DNA of 64,000 nt from Bacillota bacterium (GTDB taxonomy: Bacteria; Bacillota; Clostridia; DSM-8532). The stretch spans positions 186,001-250,000 of the forward strand of contig JAEZLR010000006.1 in assembly GCA_023415205.1 (NCBI GenBank). Reading direction: 5' to 3'. The notes under the pieces are model-generated. The model was not told the DNA's origin and did no database searches. It worked only from the letters and a program-made list of their open reading frames with translations. This document shows positions 1 to 8,177 of the stretch, piece after piece. Within the stretch, counting starts at the first letter, position 1. Each line of letters begins with the position of its first letter. The translations under genes and the position numbers were made by a program.

Positions 1-76
1 ATTGGCAGCAGCTTGTGTTGATCCGGGCTCCTGTGTAGCAGAGGGCTGGATGGAACCACAGTTTGGAATCAGCTAA
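1..76 (+). CDS. C-terminal tail of a small Cys-containing peptide (partial)
   Basis: An open frame enters from the left edge (frame starting at base 2) and ends in TAA at 74-76. The 24 visible residues run LAAACVDPGSC and then VAEGW, ending in GIS. The next gene carries a similar LAAAVCDNNGAC stretch and also ends with GW followed shortly by Ser. The two therefore look like tandem copies of one small-peptide family, each with two cysteines after an LAAA box. The N-terminus lies outside the window. A ribosomally made, modified peptide precursor is possible but not shown. Confidence 0.55.
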   Translation, partial: LAAACVDPGSCVAEGWMEPQFGIS

Positions 77-120
77 TGAAAGAATTAAGCTTCAAGATTA
101 AGAACGAAAGGGGTGAGTTT

Positions 121-291
121 ATGAAAAAATACACAAAGCCAGCTATTTACTGTGTGGAAATTAGGGCAGAAGAAAGATTAGCAGCAGCTGTTTGCGATAA
201 TAATGGTGCTTGTGATGGTTTTGTTTATATTAATGGTGTTCTTCTGGATGCAAATGAGAATGGTATCGCTGACGGTTGGACCCTTAGCTAA
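121..291 (+). CDS. Small two-cysteine peptide, possible RiPP-like precursor
   Basis: This gene encodes 56 residues beginning MKKYTKPAIYCVE. The ATG at 121 is chosen because AAAGGGGTG lies just upstream; an in-frame ATG at 76, overlapping the previous stop, would add 15 residues but has no good ribosome binding site. A basic start with a K-Y-x-K-P-x-I motif is followed by ERLAAAVCDNNGACDG and a polar, acidic tail ending DGWTLS. The LAAA-C-x-x-x-G-x-C region matches the peptide tail just upstream. The YxxP-type leader and the adjacent HPr-kinase-like gene recall kinase-tailored lasso clusters of Bacillota. No conserved Thr precedes a clear core, and no lasso B or C enzyme is visible. Function unknown. 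Confidence 0.6.
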   Translation: MKKYTKPAIYCVEIRAEERLAAAVCDNNGACDGFVYINGVLLDANENGIADGWTLS

Positions 292-310
292 TATCGCCAC
301 GATAATGATT

Positions 311-354
311 ACTTAGATAATCGGGTAAAAATCCTGGTTATCTAAGTATTTTTA
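311..354 (+). terminator. Intrinsic terminator after the small-peptide genes
   Basis: A perfect 10-bp inverted repeat, ACTTAGATAA (311-320) and TTATCTAAGT (338-347), is followed by ATTTTTAT. It separates the small-peptide genes from the kinase-like gene and would end or attenuate their transcript. Confidence 0.65.
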
Positions 355-385
355 TGAGAATTTTTAAAGGTGTTTGGAGATAAAA

Positions 386-1225
386 ATGAAGTATTTCAAG
401 ATATGCGAGTTAACCATGTCCATTGAAGCCGAAGATGAAGGCCTGATACAGAATTATAGTGTTTTCGCATCAGAGGAGCCTGATTCCGTGGACATATCAG
501 TCATCGTAAAGAGATCGAGGGTCATACATAAGACATGTGGAGAACCAATTCTCAATGATAATATTATATGGATGGTTGATAAAGAGCATAGTTGTTTAAA
601 TATTACGGTTTGTCCAGGTAATGAGGTTATAACCTCCATGGACGTCAACGATACGTGGAGAGATGCGACCCTTCAGTATTTGGATAATGGTAATGAATGG
701 GAATGGAAAAGGACTAACTCGTTATTTGAAATTCTTTTCAGAAACAATTTAATCTTTAATGAGGGCATAGTTCTACATGCTTCTGCCATCGAATGGCAGG
801 GGAAAGCTATTGTTTTTACAGCTCCAGCTGGCACAGGTAAAACAACACAATCCAATCTTTGGAAGCAGCATATGAACGCTGTTGTGCTCAATGGGGACAG
901 GCCTGCTATAAAAACAATTGATAAGGAAGTATTCATTTACGGGACGCCCTGGAGTGGGTCATCAAAAGATTACATCAATAAAAGAGCTCCTTTGGCTGCG
1001 CTTGTATTATTGGAGCAGGCACCTGAGAATTCTGTCAGGCAGTTGAGTTCAGAGGAAGCTTTGATGAAAATAATGCCTCGCTTCTTTTTACCATACAACG
1101 ATCAACATATGATGGAATTGGCCATGAACACCATTGAGAGGATACTTCAGCTTAAACCTGTTTATCTGCTTAGGTGCAGGCCCGATAAAGGGGCGGTTGA
1201 TGCATTGTATGAGAAAATACGATGA
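386..1225 (+). CDS. HPr kinase-like (HprK-related) P-loop protein
   Basis: The protein has 279 residues from ATG 386, which has TGGAGA five to six bases upstream; a TTG at 374 is in frame but less likely. A Walker A loop, APAGTGKTTQ, lies at about residues 146-155, preceded by LHASAIEWQGKAIVF, the strand-turn typical of HPr-kinase C-terminal domains. LNGDRPAI follows about 15 residues after the loop. Proteins of this class sit in lasso-peptide and other small-peptide clusters, where some phosphorylate the peptide C-terminus. It is not the chromosomal HprK, which is longer and carries a different N-terminal domain. Here it lies between the small peptide gene and the exopolysaccharide operon. 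A substrate among the neighbouring peptides is an inference. Confidence 0.7.
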   Translation: MKYFKICELTMSIEAEDEGLIQNYSVFASEEPDSVDISVIVKRSRVIHKTCGEPILNDNIIWMVDKEHSCLNITVCPGNEVITSMDVNDTWRDATLQYLDNGNEWEWKRTNSLFEILFRNNLIFNEGIVLHASAIEWQGKAIVFTAPAGTGKTTQSNLWKQHMNAVVLNGDRPAIKTIDKEVFIYGTPWSGSSKDYINKRAPLAALVLLEQAPENSVRQLSSEEALMKIMPRFFLPYNDQHMMELAMNTIERILQLKPVYLLRCRPDKGAVDALYEKIR

Positions 1226-1258
1226 AATTATTTTAGTTGACATAAGTGGGAGGCAGGT

Positions 1259-1978
1259 ATGAGCCAAAATCAAGGCTATCTGGAAATTGATATAAGAGAA
1301 CTCTTTGGGTTGCTTTTAAAAAAATGCTGGATCATTATTCTGTGTGTGATAATTGCAGCAGGTGCGTCAGGATACTATTCATATACTCGCTTAACGGATT
1401 ATTATAGTGCCAATGCGACTATTTTTTTAGGAAAGGAAGCAACCGAAGGAACCATAGACTTAGGCACAATCTCTCTTAACAATCAATTGATGAGTGACTA
1501 TATGAGCCTTATTAACTCTAGGTTAGTTGCTGATACTGTGGTAGAACGGCTGGACTTAAAGATTCCAGGCCAAGCTATTCAATATGCTATTAATGCATAT
1601 TCCAACAATTCAGATGCTAAAGTTTTAACAAGAATGTTCACCATATCCTATCAGAGTGCCGATCCCGTACAGGCTGCCGACATAGTCAATACAACCTGTG
1701 ATGTGGTCATCGAGAAAGCAAAAGAGATATTTGGGGTGGATAATGCACAAGTTGTCGATACAGCTTTGGTCCCCCAATATCCTATAGGCCCCAATAGAAA
1801 TAAGAATATAATGATTGCAGCCCTTGCTGGTGCAGTTTTGGGTATAATTTTTATTTTTAGTATTGAGTTCCTAGATCGCACTTTTAAAAAGCCCCGGGAT
1901 ATAGAAAGAGTGTTGGGATTAACTGTTTTAGGAACAATACCCTATATCAAAGGGGAGAAGAGGGAAAAAACTAAATGA
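1259..1978 (+). CDS. Polysaccharide co-polymerase, Wzz/YveK/CpsC family
   Basis: The product has 239 residues, with a GGGAGGCAGG ribosome binding site before ATG 1259. A transmembrane segment at about residues 22-42 is followed by an extracytoplasmic region, and a second segment lies at about 180-200 with the P-x-x-P-x-x-P-like stretch VPQYPIGPNRNK just before it. A short cytoplasmic tail ends in basic residues. This is the Wzz topology in which Gram-positive co-polymerases lack the kinase domain and pair with a separate BY-kinase. That kinase is the next gene, overlapping by 4 bases (ATGA). Expected role: control of exopolysaccharide chain length together with the Wzy-like protein. Confidence 0.85.
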   Translation: MSQNQGYLEIDIRELFGLLLKKCWIIILCVIIAAGASGYYSYTRLTDYYSANATIFLGKEATEGTIDLGTISLNNQLMSDYMSLINSRLVADTVVERLDLKIPGQAIQYAINAYSNNSDAKVLTRMFTISYQSADPVQAADIVNTTCDVVIEKAKEIFGVDNAQVVDTALVPQYPIGPNRNKNIMIAALAGAVLGIIFIFSIEFLDRTFKKPRDIERVLGLTVLGTIPYIKGEKREKTK

Positions 1979-2676
1979 AAGAGTTAAGACCGATGGATTT
2001 TAAACAGTTTATGGTTTCAAATAATCTAGTTACGCATATCAACCCAACTTCACCCGCAGCCGAAGCCTATAGGATTCTTCGCACAAACATACAGTATTCC
2101 TCAGTTGATAAAAAGATCAAATCTATCGTTATTACCAGCCCCACCATCCAAGACGGTAAGACGGTAACCGCTTCGAACCTAGCCATTAGCATTGCCAATT
2201 CGGGAAATCAGGTTGTGCTTGTTGATTCTGATCTCAGAAAACCAACAGTCCATAAACAATTTAAGATATCTAGCGCTAGGGGTCTGACGGATGTTCTCAT
2301 AGGTGAAACATCTCTGAATGATGCATTGAAAGGCATGAGGGACATACCGGGGTTAAAAATATTAACCTGCGGGACGATACCTCCTAATCCCTCTGAGTTG
2401 GTATCAAGTAAGAAGTACAAGGACCTAATTTCAGAGTTGAAACAGAGATTCGATATGGTGATCATTGATACCCCTCCTGTGGGATATGTCTCTGATGGTA
2501 TCATCCTGTCAAGGGAAGCTGATGGTGTAATTTTAACGATTGCAGCAGGGAAAACGAGAATTAACCACGCTCAGACCAGTGTTGAGGCTTTGAGGAAAGT
2601 TAATGCCAATATTCTTGGAGTCGTCATGACGAAAGTTAAAGACAAGAAAAAGATCGGGTATTATGAATATAAATAG
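1975..2676 (+). CDS. Bacterial tyrosine kinase, CpsD/CapB/YwqD family
   Basis: The product has 233 residues. A deviant Walker A, TSPTIQDGKT, lies at about residues 54-64 and Walker A' VLVDSDLRKP at about 81-90. A second acidic strand, FDMVIIDTPP, lies near 160. The C-terminus has a short Tyr cluster (YYEYK), the usual autophosphorylation tail in reduced form. The EAYRILRTNI motif near residue 29 is typical of the family. The start overlaps the upstream Wzz-type activator by 4 bases, and the end overlaps the polymerase gene by 14 bases. It should phosphorylate itself and possibly pathway enzymes such as UDP-sugar dehydrogenases. No CpsB-type phosphatase is visible in the window. Confidence 0.88.
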   Translation: MKELRPMDFKQFMVSNNLVTHINPTSPAAEAYRILRTNIQYSSVDKKIKSIVITSPTIQDGKTVTASNLAISIANSGNQVVLVDSDLRKPTVHKQFKISSARGLTDVLIGETSLNDALKGMRDIPGLKILTCGTIPPNPSELVSSKKYKDLISELKQRFDMVIIDTPPVGYVSDGIILSREADGVILTIAAGKTRINHAQTSVEALRKVNANILGVVMTKVKDKKKIGYYEYK

Positions 2677-3922
2677 GGGAATTCTTCCCAAAATACCAAT
2701 AAGGCTTAACCTCTTTGTCATATTGACCCTAGTGGTTTTTCTTACTCCTTTAGTCATGCAATTAACCGGAAATAATTACGTTAAGCTACTGGAAGATGCC
2801 ACCTACATGCTGTTGCTGCTTTATTCCGTACAGATGATGCTCAACCAGGGCAGAATAAAAGTAAGAATAAGTAAAACAGGACTGGTACTCACAATACTTT
2901 TAACTTTATTTGCTGTCATAGGCATTTACTATAATGGTTTGTCTCTTGTCGTGCTACAATTCAGAGAATTCAAATATTTGCTTATTCCTATCATACTAAT
3001 ACCATACAGGGATATAAACTATTTTAAGCCTGTTTGGACGACTTTAAAGCTCATCGCGGCAACGAGTGTACCGGTGTCTATAGTCCAATGGTTCATTTAT
3101 CGGTCTGAGGGTGATAGAATCACAGGAATTTTGGGGTATGGAGCAAGCGGAACCCTGACTTTGTTTTTATTAATTTTGTTTTTCTCAGAACTAGGGGATC
3201 GGCTGCAAAAGAATAAAAACGTTTTAGGTTCGTATTTTATTTACTTGATACCCACTGCTTTAAATGAAACTAAAATTACGTTTATTTTATTTCCATTTTT
3301 GCTAATTACAATGTTGTTTATTACTAAAAAGCTCAAATCTGTTAAATCTTTCGTATTACTTCTTGGAGTCATAGGATTGCTTCTTGGGTGGGCTTATTTT
3401 TATGAAAAGACTTATGCTAATAGCATTTTAGACTTTTTTTTAAGCGACCAAATGAACGATTATCTGTATTCAACACAATGGGAAGGCGACGCAGGAAGAT
3501 TTGCAAAGATTACTTATGCATATGAAATAATTAAGAATGAGAACATACTTTTTGGATATGGTTTAGGTGCCTCATATTATGGGGCATCCAGTGGATTGCA
3601 GGGATTTATATTAAGAAATCATTACTCTGCAGAAATGTTTGGAGGCACAAGGCCGCAGCTCTTTCTCTCATTAATTGATTTTGGATTAGTAGGATCGGTG
3701 TTAATAGTCTTAATTATTATATTTTATTTTGTGAACACTCTTCGTTCTATGGGTGAGTCTATTGAAAGAATGGTTGTTATAAATACAATAGTTATTCTTT
3801 TGGCAACATTGGCCTACCAAAATATTTTTTATACATATCAAATAATGTACATATTGATTTTATTTTTAAATACCCATCTAAAATCTAGTCATCGTAAGAA
3901 AGAAGTAATACTAAATGAATAA
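2663..3922 (+). CDS. Wzy-like polysaccharide polymerase / O-antigen ligase-type membrane protein
   Basis: The protein has 419 residues and about ten or more hydrophobic segments across its length. A large extracytoplasmic loop lies at about residues 265-330, including FGYGLGASYYGAS and a downstream RPQLFLSLIDFGLVGS stretch, the arrangement seen in O-antigen polymerases. Sequence similarity is always weak in this class, so the call rests on topology and context: co-polymerase and kinase directly upstream, glycosyltransferases and a flippase downstream. Expected role: joining lipid-linked repeat units on the outer face of the membrane. It overlaps the kinase gene by 14 bases and the next glycosyltransferase by 8 bases, so translation is probably coupled. 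Confidence 0.78.
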   Translation: MNINRGILPKIPIRLNLFVILTLVVFLTPLVMQLTGNNYVKLLEDATYMLLLLYSVQMMLNQGRIKVRISKTGLVLTILLTLFAVIGIYYNGLSLVVLQFREFKYLLIPIILIPYRDINYFKPVWTTLKLIAATSVPVSIVQWFIYRSEGDRITGILGYGASGTLTLFLLILFFSELGDRLQKNKNVLGSYFIYLIPTALNETKITFILFPFLLITMLFITKKLKSVKSFVLLLGVIGLLLGWAYFYEKTYANSILDFFLSDQMNDYLYSTQWEGDAGRFAKITYAYEIIKNENILFGYGLGASYYGASSGLQGFILRNHYSAEMFGGTRPQLFLSLIDFGLVGSVLIVLIIIFYFVNTLRSMGESIERMVVINTIVILLATLAYQNIFYTYQIMYILILFLNTHLKSSHRKKEVILNE

Positions 3923-4739
3923 ATATTCGATATGTATCTTGGCTCATCACAAGCCATGCTTGCTACAAAAGATTACTGAAACAATAATAAATGAGAATGT
4001 GCAGATATTTGTTCATCTGGACGCAAGATGTGATATAGCAGATTTCTCAAATATTAAAAATGTAATATTTATCAAACAACGTGTTAAGGTTGAATGGGGT
4101 GGTCGTTCAATGATTACCGCCATGATTAATCTTATTAAGAACGTTGTAGCCAATAAAAACTCTAATTATATAGTTTTTATCAGCGGAGAAGACTTACCAG
4201 TTATACAGCCTAATCAGTATGATAATTATATAGATATTAGTAAAAATTATATCGAGTATGAGAAATTGCCAAAATCGAACTGGTTCTTAGGAGGTATGGA
4301 GCGAGTAAAATATTATTACCCCTTCGGGTCAGCCAAAGGAGTATTAAATAAATTATCCGTAAAAGCACAAAAACTTTTAAAGATCGAAAGGAAGATTACA
4401 AATAAAGAGTTTACACTCTATGGGGGAAGTCAATGGATTAATATTAATTATGATACTGCTGTCTATATTCTATATAGGTATAAGGAGTATTACAATTTTT
4501 TTAAGTTTTCTTACATTCCAGACGAGATGATTTTCCAAACCATTCTTATGAATTCATACTTAAAAAACACTGTCATAAATACAAACTATAGGTATTTACG
4601 CTATCAAAATAATGGCTCCAATGCATCGTATCTTAATGAGGATGATATCAAAGAAATAGTTAAGGCAAAGCCGTTATTTTGTAGAAAGGTCTTTGATGAA
4701 AAAAGCTTTGACAGTCTAAAAAGAGAAATTAATATATAG
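3915..4739 (+). CDS. Branch-type (GT14-like) N-acetylglucosaminyltransferase
   Basis: The product has 274 residues. The N-terminus, ICILAHHKPCLLQKI, followed by IFVHLDARCDI and then FISGEDLPV at about residue 90, matches the core-2/I-branching enzyme family (Pfam Branch). In bacteria this family adds sugars to surface glycans. GGSQWININ near residue 170 and YIPDEMIFQTIL near 200 fit the family's acceptor and base region. No signal peptide is seen, so it probably acts on the cytoplasmic face on lipid-linked intermediates. The donor and acceptor sugars cannot be read from the sequence. It overlaps the polymerase gene and is followed 12 bases later by another glycosyltransferase. Confidence 0.75.
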   Translation: MNKYSICILAHHKPCLLQKITETIINENVQIFVHLDARCDIADFSNIKNVIFIKQRVKVEWGGRSMITAMINLIKNVVANKNSNYIVFISGEDLPVIQPNQYDNYIDISKNYIEYEKLPKSNWFLGGMERVKYYYPFGSAKGVLNKLSVKAQKLLKIERKITNKEFTLYGGSQWININYDTAVYILYRYKEYYNFFKFSYIPDEMIFQTILMNSYLKNTVINTNYRYLRYQNNGSNASYLNEDDIKEIVKAKPLFCRKVFDEKSFDSLKREINI

Positions 4740-4751
4740 ATAGGTGTAATA

Positions 4752-5885
4752 ATGAAAAATATCTTAGTTATGATTGATTCGCTCAACGGGGGCGGAGCTG
4801 AAAGGGTCTTAATTAATATCCTAAAAAGAATAGACTATACACAATATAAGGTGACTGTCTTCTTGATTTTTGGAGAGGGAGTCTATTTATCTTCAGTTCC
4901 ATATCAGGTTACAATAAAGTATTTGCTTAAAGGCTATAATACTATAAAAACATGGAACCCATTTTTAAGGTTAATCTATAAGATTTATATAAAAATAGTT
5001 CTAGGCTATGTCAGAATGCTCAAAGGCCATCCAATATATGATTTTCTATTAAAAGACAAGTATGATATCGAGATCTCCTTTATTGAGGGGGATACCTGCT
5101 ACTTTGTTGCAAACAGTAAGAACAGACGGGCAAAAAGGATTTCTTGGATACATACGGACCTAATCAAAAGGCGAACAATGGATTATTCAAAAGAGTTCAA
5201 ATCACTATCTCAAATGGATAAAATTGTTTGCGTATCAAAAGGGACAGAAACGTCAGTATTAACCCTTTATCCTCAACTTGGAAATAAACTACGGGTTATT
5301 TATAACCCTATTGATAAAGATCAAATCCTTAGACAAGCTCAGGAGTATTTATTATTTAACAAAAATGACATCACAATAATTTGTGTTGGTCGTTTGGTGA
5401 AAGAGAAAGGATATAGTGTTTTAATTCAGGCCCATCGCGAGCTTATTAGTGAAGGAGTCCACCATCAAGTTTTCGTACTTGGAGAAGGAAAGCTTGAAGA
5501 GGAACTTAAAAAAGATATCCAAAAGTTAAACCTACAAGATACTTTTGTATTATTAGGTTATAAAGCAAATCCCTACCCCTATATCAAAGCAGCGGATATT
5601 TATGTTCTGCCTTCCATCTTTGAAGGCTTTTCATTGTCTCTTGTTGAAGCCATGGTCTTAGGGAAACCCGTGGTAGCGACAAAATGCGTAGGTCCTGCAG
5701 AAATCCTTAATAATGAATATGGATTGCTTGCTGAGCCTGGAGATGTACGAAGTCTAAAGGAAAGCATGAAAAAACTGATAGAAGATAAAAAACTTCAGGA
5801 GCATTATTCTCAGAAGTCCCATGAACGAACTAGGATATTTGATATTGAAAGAGTCATGGAAGAAATCGAAGCTATTATTTGTTAA
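4752..5885 (+). CDS. Glycosyltransferase family 4 (GT-B fold)
   Basis: The product has 377 residues. The start NILVMIDSLNGGGAERVLIN carries the Gly-rich N-terminal loop of GT4 enzymes. VIYNPIDKDQI introduces the C-terminal domain, followed by CVGRLVKEKGYSVLI, and the E-x7-E donor motif is in PSIFEGFSLSLVEAM at about residues 290-305. It should transfer a nucleotide-activated sugar with retention during repeat-unit assembly at the cytoplasmic membrane face. Substrate not predictable. It lies in the operon 12 bases after the branching enzyme and 25 bases before the pyruvyl transferase. Confidence 0.85.
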   Translation: MKNILVMIDSLNGGGAERVLINILKRIDYTQYKVTVFLIFGEGVYLSSVPYQVTIKYLLKGYNTIKTWNPFLRLIYKIYIKIVLGYVRMLKGHPIYDFLLKDKYDIEISFIEGDTCYFVANSKNRRAKRISWIHTDLIKRRTMDYSKEFKSLSQMDKIVCVSKGTETSVLTLYPQLGNKLRVIYNPIDKDQILRQAQEYLLFNKNDITIICVGRLVKEKGYSVLIQAHRELISEGVHHQVFVLGEGKLEEELKKDIQKLNLQDTFVLLGYKANPYPYIKAADIYVLPSIFEGFSLSLVEAMVLGKPVVATKCVGPAEILNNEYGLLAEPGDVRSLKESMKKLIEDKKLQEHYSQKSHERTRIFDIERVMEEIEAIIC

Positions 5886-5910
5886 TGCGGAAATTATTAA
5901 GGAGCATAAG

Positions 5911-7041
5911 ATGAAGATCGGTCTGGTAACTTGGTATAAATATGAAAACTATGGAACAGTGTTGCAGGCATTCGCATTACAAAATGTTGTCAAACAGCTA
6001 GGTCATACATGTGATATCATTCCATATGACGAGGCAAAAACAGTACATAGAAGAAAATTATCATTCAATGAGCTAGGGTATAAGATTTTTAGCAAAATAA
6101 AGAAGCAGCTTAAAATATTTGAACATAGGTTTGAAAAAGAATTCGAATTGAAAGATGCTGAACGAAGTCGCTTGTTTCGTGGCTTTATAAAAGCATATAT
6201 CTCCCAAAGTGAACCATTAAAATTGGATGAATATGAGTCGCGGTATGATCTTTTTGTTTGTGGAAGTGATCAAATCTGGTCACCTGCTGGGTTTGATACT
6301 TTTTATTTTTTTGACTTTGTTAAAGATAAGAGAAAAACCATTGCTTATGCGCCCAGTATAGGTAGAAATGATATCTACAGTCACCAAAAAGCAGATTATG
6401 CTAGACTAATTAAGGAAATTAATTATCTGTCTATACGGGAAAAAAGGGGGGCAGAAATTATTAAATATCTCACAGGGAGAGACGCAAAGATTGTGCTTGA
6501 CCCTACGTTGCTACTAGATGCTTCATTTTGGTACACGCTAATAGAAAAAAAAGTAGAAATGGGCCCGTATATTCTATGCTATGTTTTAGGTGATATTACA
6601 TCCGTATATAAATACATAAAAAAAGTACAAAAAAAGTTGAGGTACAAAATTGTTATCATTGCTAACAAAATCTCGGATTGGAGATATAAAAGCAATTGCA
6701 TTACAGTAGTTTCTCCACAGCACTTTCTCACGCTTGTGTATCATGCTTCAATGGTCTGTACAGACTCGTTTCATGGAATTGCTTTTTCGATAAATTTTCA
6801 GAAACAATTCCTTTCGTTTTTAAGATTCAATGATAAGGATGAGATATCTCAGAATTCCAGAGTATTCAATATACTGGACACTTTTAATTTACAGTCTCGA
6901 TTAATTCACAATGCTACAGAGTTAATAAACCAAGTGTGTACAGAGATAAACTACGCTGAAGTTGAGCAGATACTTAAGGAAAAGAGAGCCGATTCCCTTG
7001 GGTATTTGGAAGATTCTATAAAAGGAGTACAGGATAACTAG
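5911..7041 (+). CDS. Polysaccharide pyruvyl transferase family protein
   Basis: The product has 376 residues. ATG 5911 is chosen because AAGGAG lies about 6 bases upstream; an earlier in-frame ATG at 5821 would overlap the previous gene by 65 bases. The N-terminus, IGLVTWYKYENYGTVLQA, with FVCGSDQIWSP near residue 117 and VCTDSFHGIAFSI near 285, are hallmark stretches of the CsaB/WcaK-like family. Family members add a pyruvyl ketal from phosphoenolpyruvate to glycan sugars. Its stop overlaps the GTG start of an FrhB-like gene. The two families recur side by side in polysaccharide loci, which suggests a functional pair. The actual reaction is inferred from the family. Confidence 0.85.
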   Translation: MKIGLVTWYKYENYGTVLQAFALQNVVKQLGHTCDIIPYDEAKTVHRRKLSFNELGYKIFSKIKKQLKIFEHRFEKEFELKDAERSRLFRGFIKAYISQSEPLKLDEYESRYDLFVCGSDQIWSPAGFDTFYFFDFVKDKRKTIAYAPSIGRNDIYSHQKADYARLIKEINYLSIREKRGAEIIKYLTGRDAKIVLDPTLLLDASFWYTLIEKKVEMGPYILCYVLGDITSVYKYIKKVQKKLRYKIVIIANKISDWRYKSNCITVVSPQHFLTLVYHASMVCTDSFHGIAFSINFQKQFLSFLRFNDKDEISQNSRVFNILDTFNLQSRLIHNATELINQVCTEINYAEVEQILKEKRADSLGYLEDSIKGVQDN

Positions 7042-8177
7042 TGATTTGCCAAGAGAATTGCACAGGATGTGCGGCATGCAGTGTGGTCTGCCCGAAAAAG
7101 GCAATAACCATGGGGATAAATAAGAGTGGATTTTATAGTCCTTCTATTAATAATGAAAAATGCACGGGATGTCACCTGTGTGATAGAGTATGTATAAACA
7201 AGAATACAGATATGACCATGGATACCTTCTCAATTGCGCAAAAAGGTGTATATATGGCTTATTCCATGGAGAAGAATTCTAGGTCCTCGTCTGGCGGAGT
7301 GGCCTATGAAATAATGAAAACATATAATGAACTTGGATATGGCGTATGCGGCGTTGTATATGATAATGAAAAAAAGGAATCCAAGAATGTTATCGTAAAG
7401 TCTTTCCAGACGGATAAGCTTCAGGAATTAAGAGGTTCTAAATACATACAAAGTAATAGTCAGGATGCTTTTGGTCATATCATTAATGAATTGGACTCGG
7501 TAATTATAGGAACGCCCTGCCAGATCTATGGTATGAGGAAAGCTCTCCAAATAAAAAATCATAAAAGTCAGAATCTTTTTATTGATTTTTTTTGTTATGG
7601 TGTCCCATCCTACCACCTCTGGAATTGTTATCTGGATTATATTGAAAAAAAATATCATTTAAATAAAAACTCGCATGTTATTTTTAGGACAAATGAGTTA
7701 GGGTGGAAGAAACGCCAAATTAGCATTGGTGATAATTATAAAGAAGAAGAAAGAAAAGACCTGTTTTATAAAATGTTTTGTGAAGAGCCAATGTGTCTTA
7801 ATTTATCCTGTTACAGATGCCCATTCAAAAAGAGAACTTCCGCAGATATTCGTTTAGGTGATTTTTGGGGGCCTAAATATCAAAATTCATTTGAAGGTCG
7901 TAGCATGGTTTGTATTAATAGTCCGGCGGGTGAAGAAATATATGAAAGAATAAATGATAGAATCATTTCTAATGAAGAGACAGAAGAGTGTATTAAATTG
8001 GGGCAAGGATTTGATCATCCGAAGTTTCCAAATTATTATTACAAATTACTGGAGGAATTAAGGCATAATCGCTTCCTACCTCTCATTTATAAAAAATATT
8101 CTACTATTATACTGGCAAATAAGTTAATAAAAAAAATCAGGAAGGTCTTCAATGGAAAAAGAGAAAAAACTGATTAA
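7041..8177 (+). CDS. FrhB-like iron-sulfur protein (F420 hydrogenase/dehydrogenase beta subunit family)
   Basis: The product has 378 residues from GTG 7041, which shares its first base with the previous TAG. The N-terminus has two ferredoxin-type clusters: CTGCAACSVVCP at about residues 8-19 and CTGCHLCDRVC near 40-50. The body contains SSSGGVAYEI and GTPCQIYGMRKAL, and RTSADIRLGDFWG near residue 260, all typical of FrhB C-terminal domains. Family members reduce flavin or F420-type cofactors. Copies in polysaccharide clusters have no proven reaction but regularly adjoin pyruvyl transferase genes, as here. It may carry out a redox change on a sugar or on the pyruvyl group. It overlaps the flippase gene by 26 bases. 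Confidence 0.8.
   Translation: MICQENCTGCAACSVVCPKKAITMGINKSGFYSPSINNEKCTGCHLCDRVCINKNTDMTMDTFSIAQKGVYMAYSMEKNSRSSSGGVAYEIMKTYNELGYGVCGVVYDNEKKESKNVIVKSFQTDKLQELRGSKYIQSNSQDAFGHIINELDSVIIGTPCQIYGMRKALQIKNHKSQNLFIDFFCYGVPSYHLWNCYLDYIEKKYHLNKNSHVIFRTNELGWKKRQISIGDNYKEEERKDLFYKMFCEEPMCLNLSCYRCPFKKRTSADIRLGDFWGPKYQNSFEGRSMVCINSPAGEEIYERINDRIISNEETEECIKLGQGFDHPKFPNYYYKLLEELRHNRFLPLIYKKYSTIILANKLIKKIRKVFNGKREKTD

Noticed and set aside
1..1225. A classical lasso-peptide cluster
   Set aside because: The leader-like YxxP motif and kinase fit, but there is no conserved Thr before a core with Gly/Cys at position 1 and Asp/Glu at 7-9, and no B or C enzyme is in the window.
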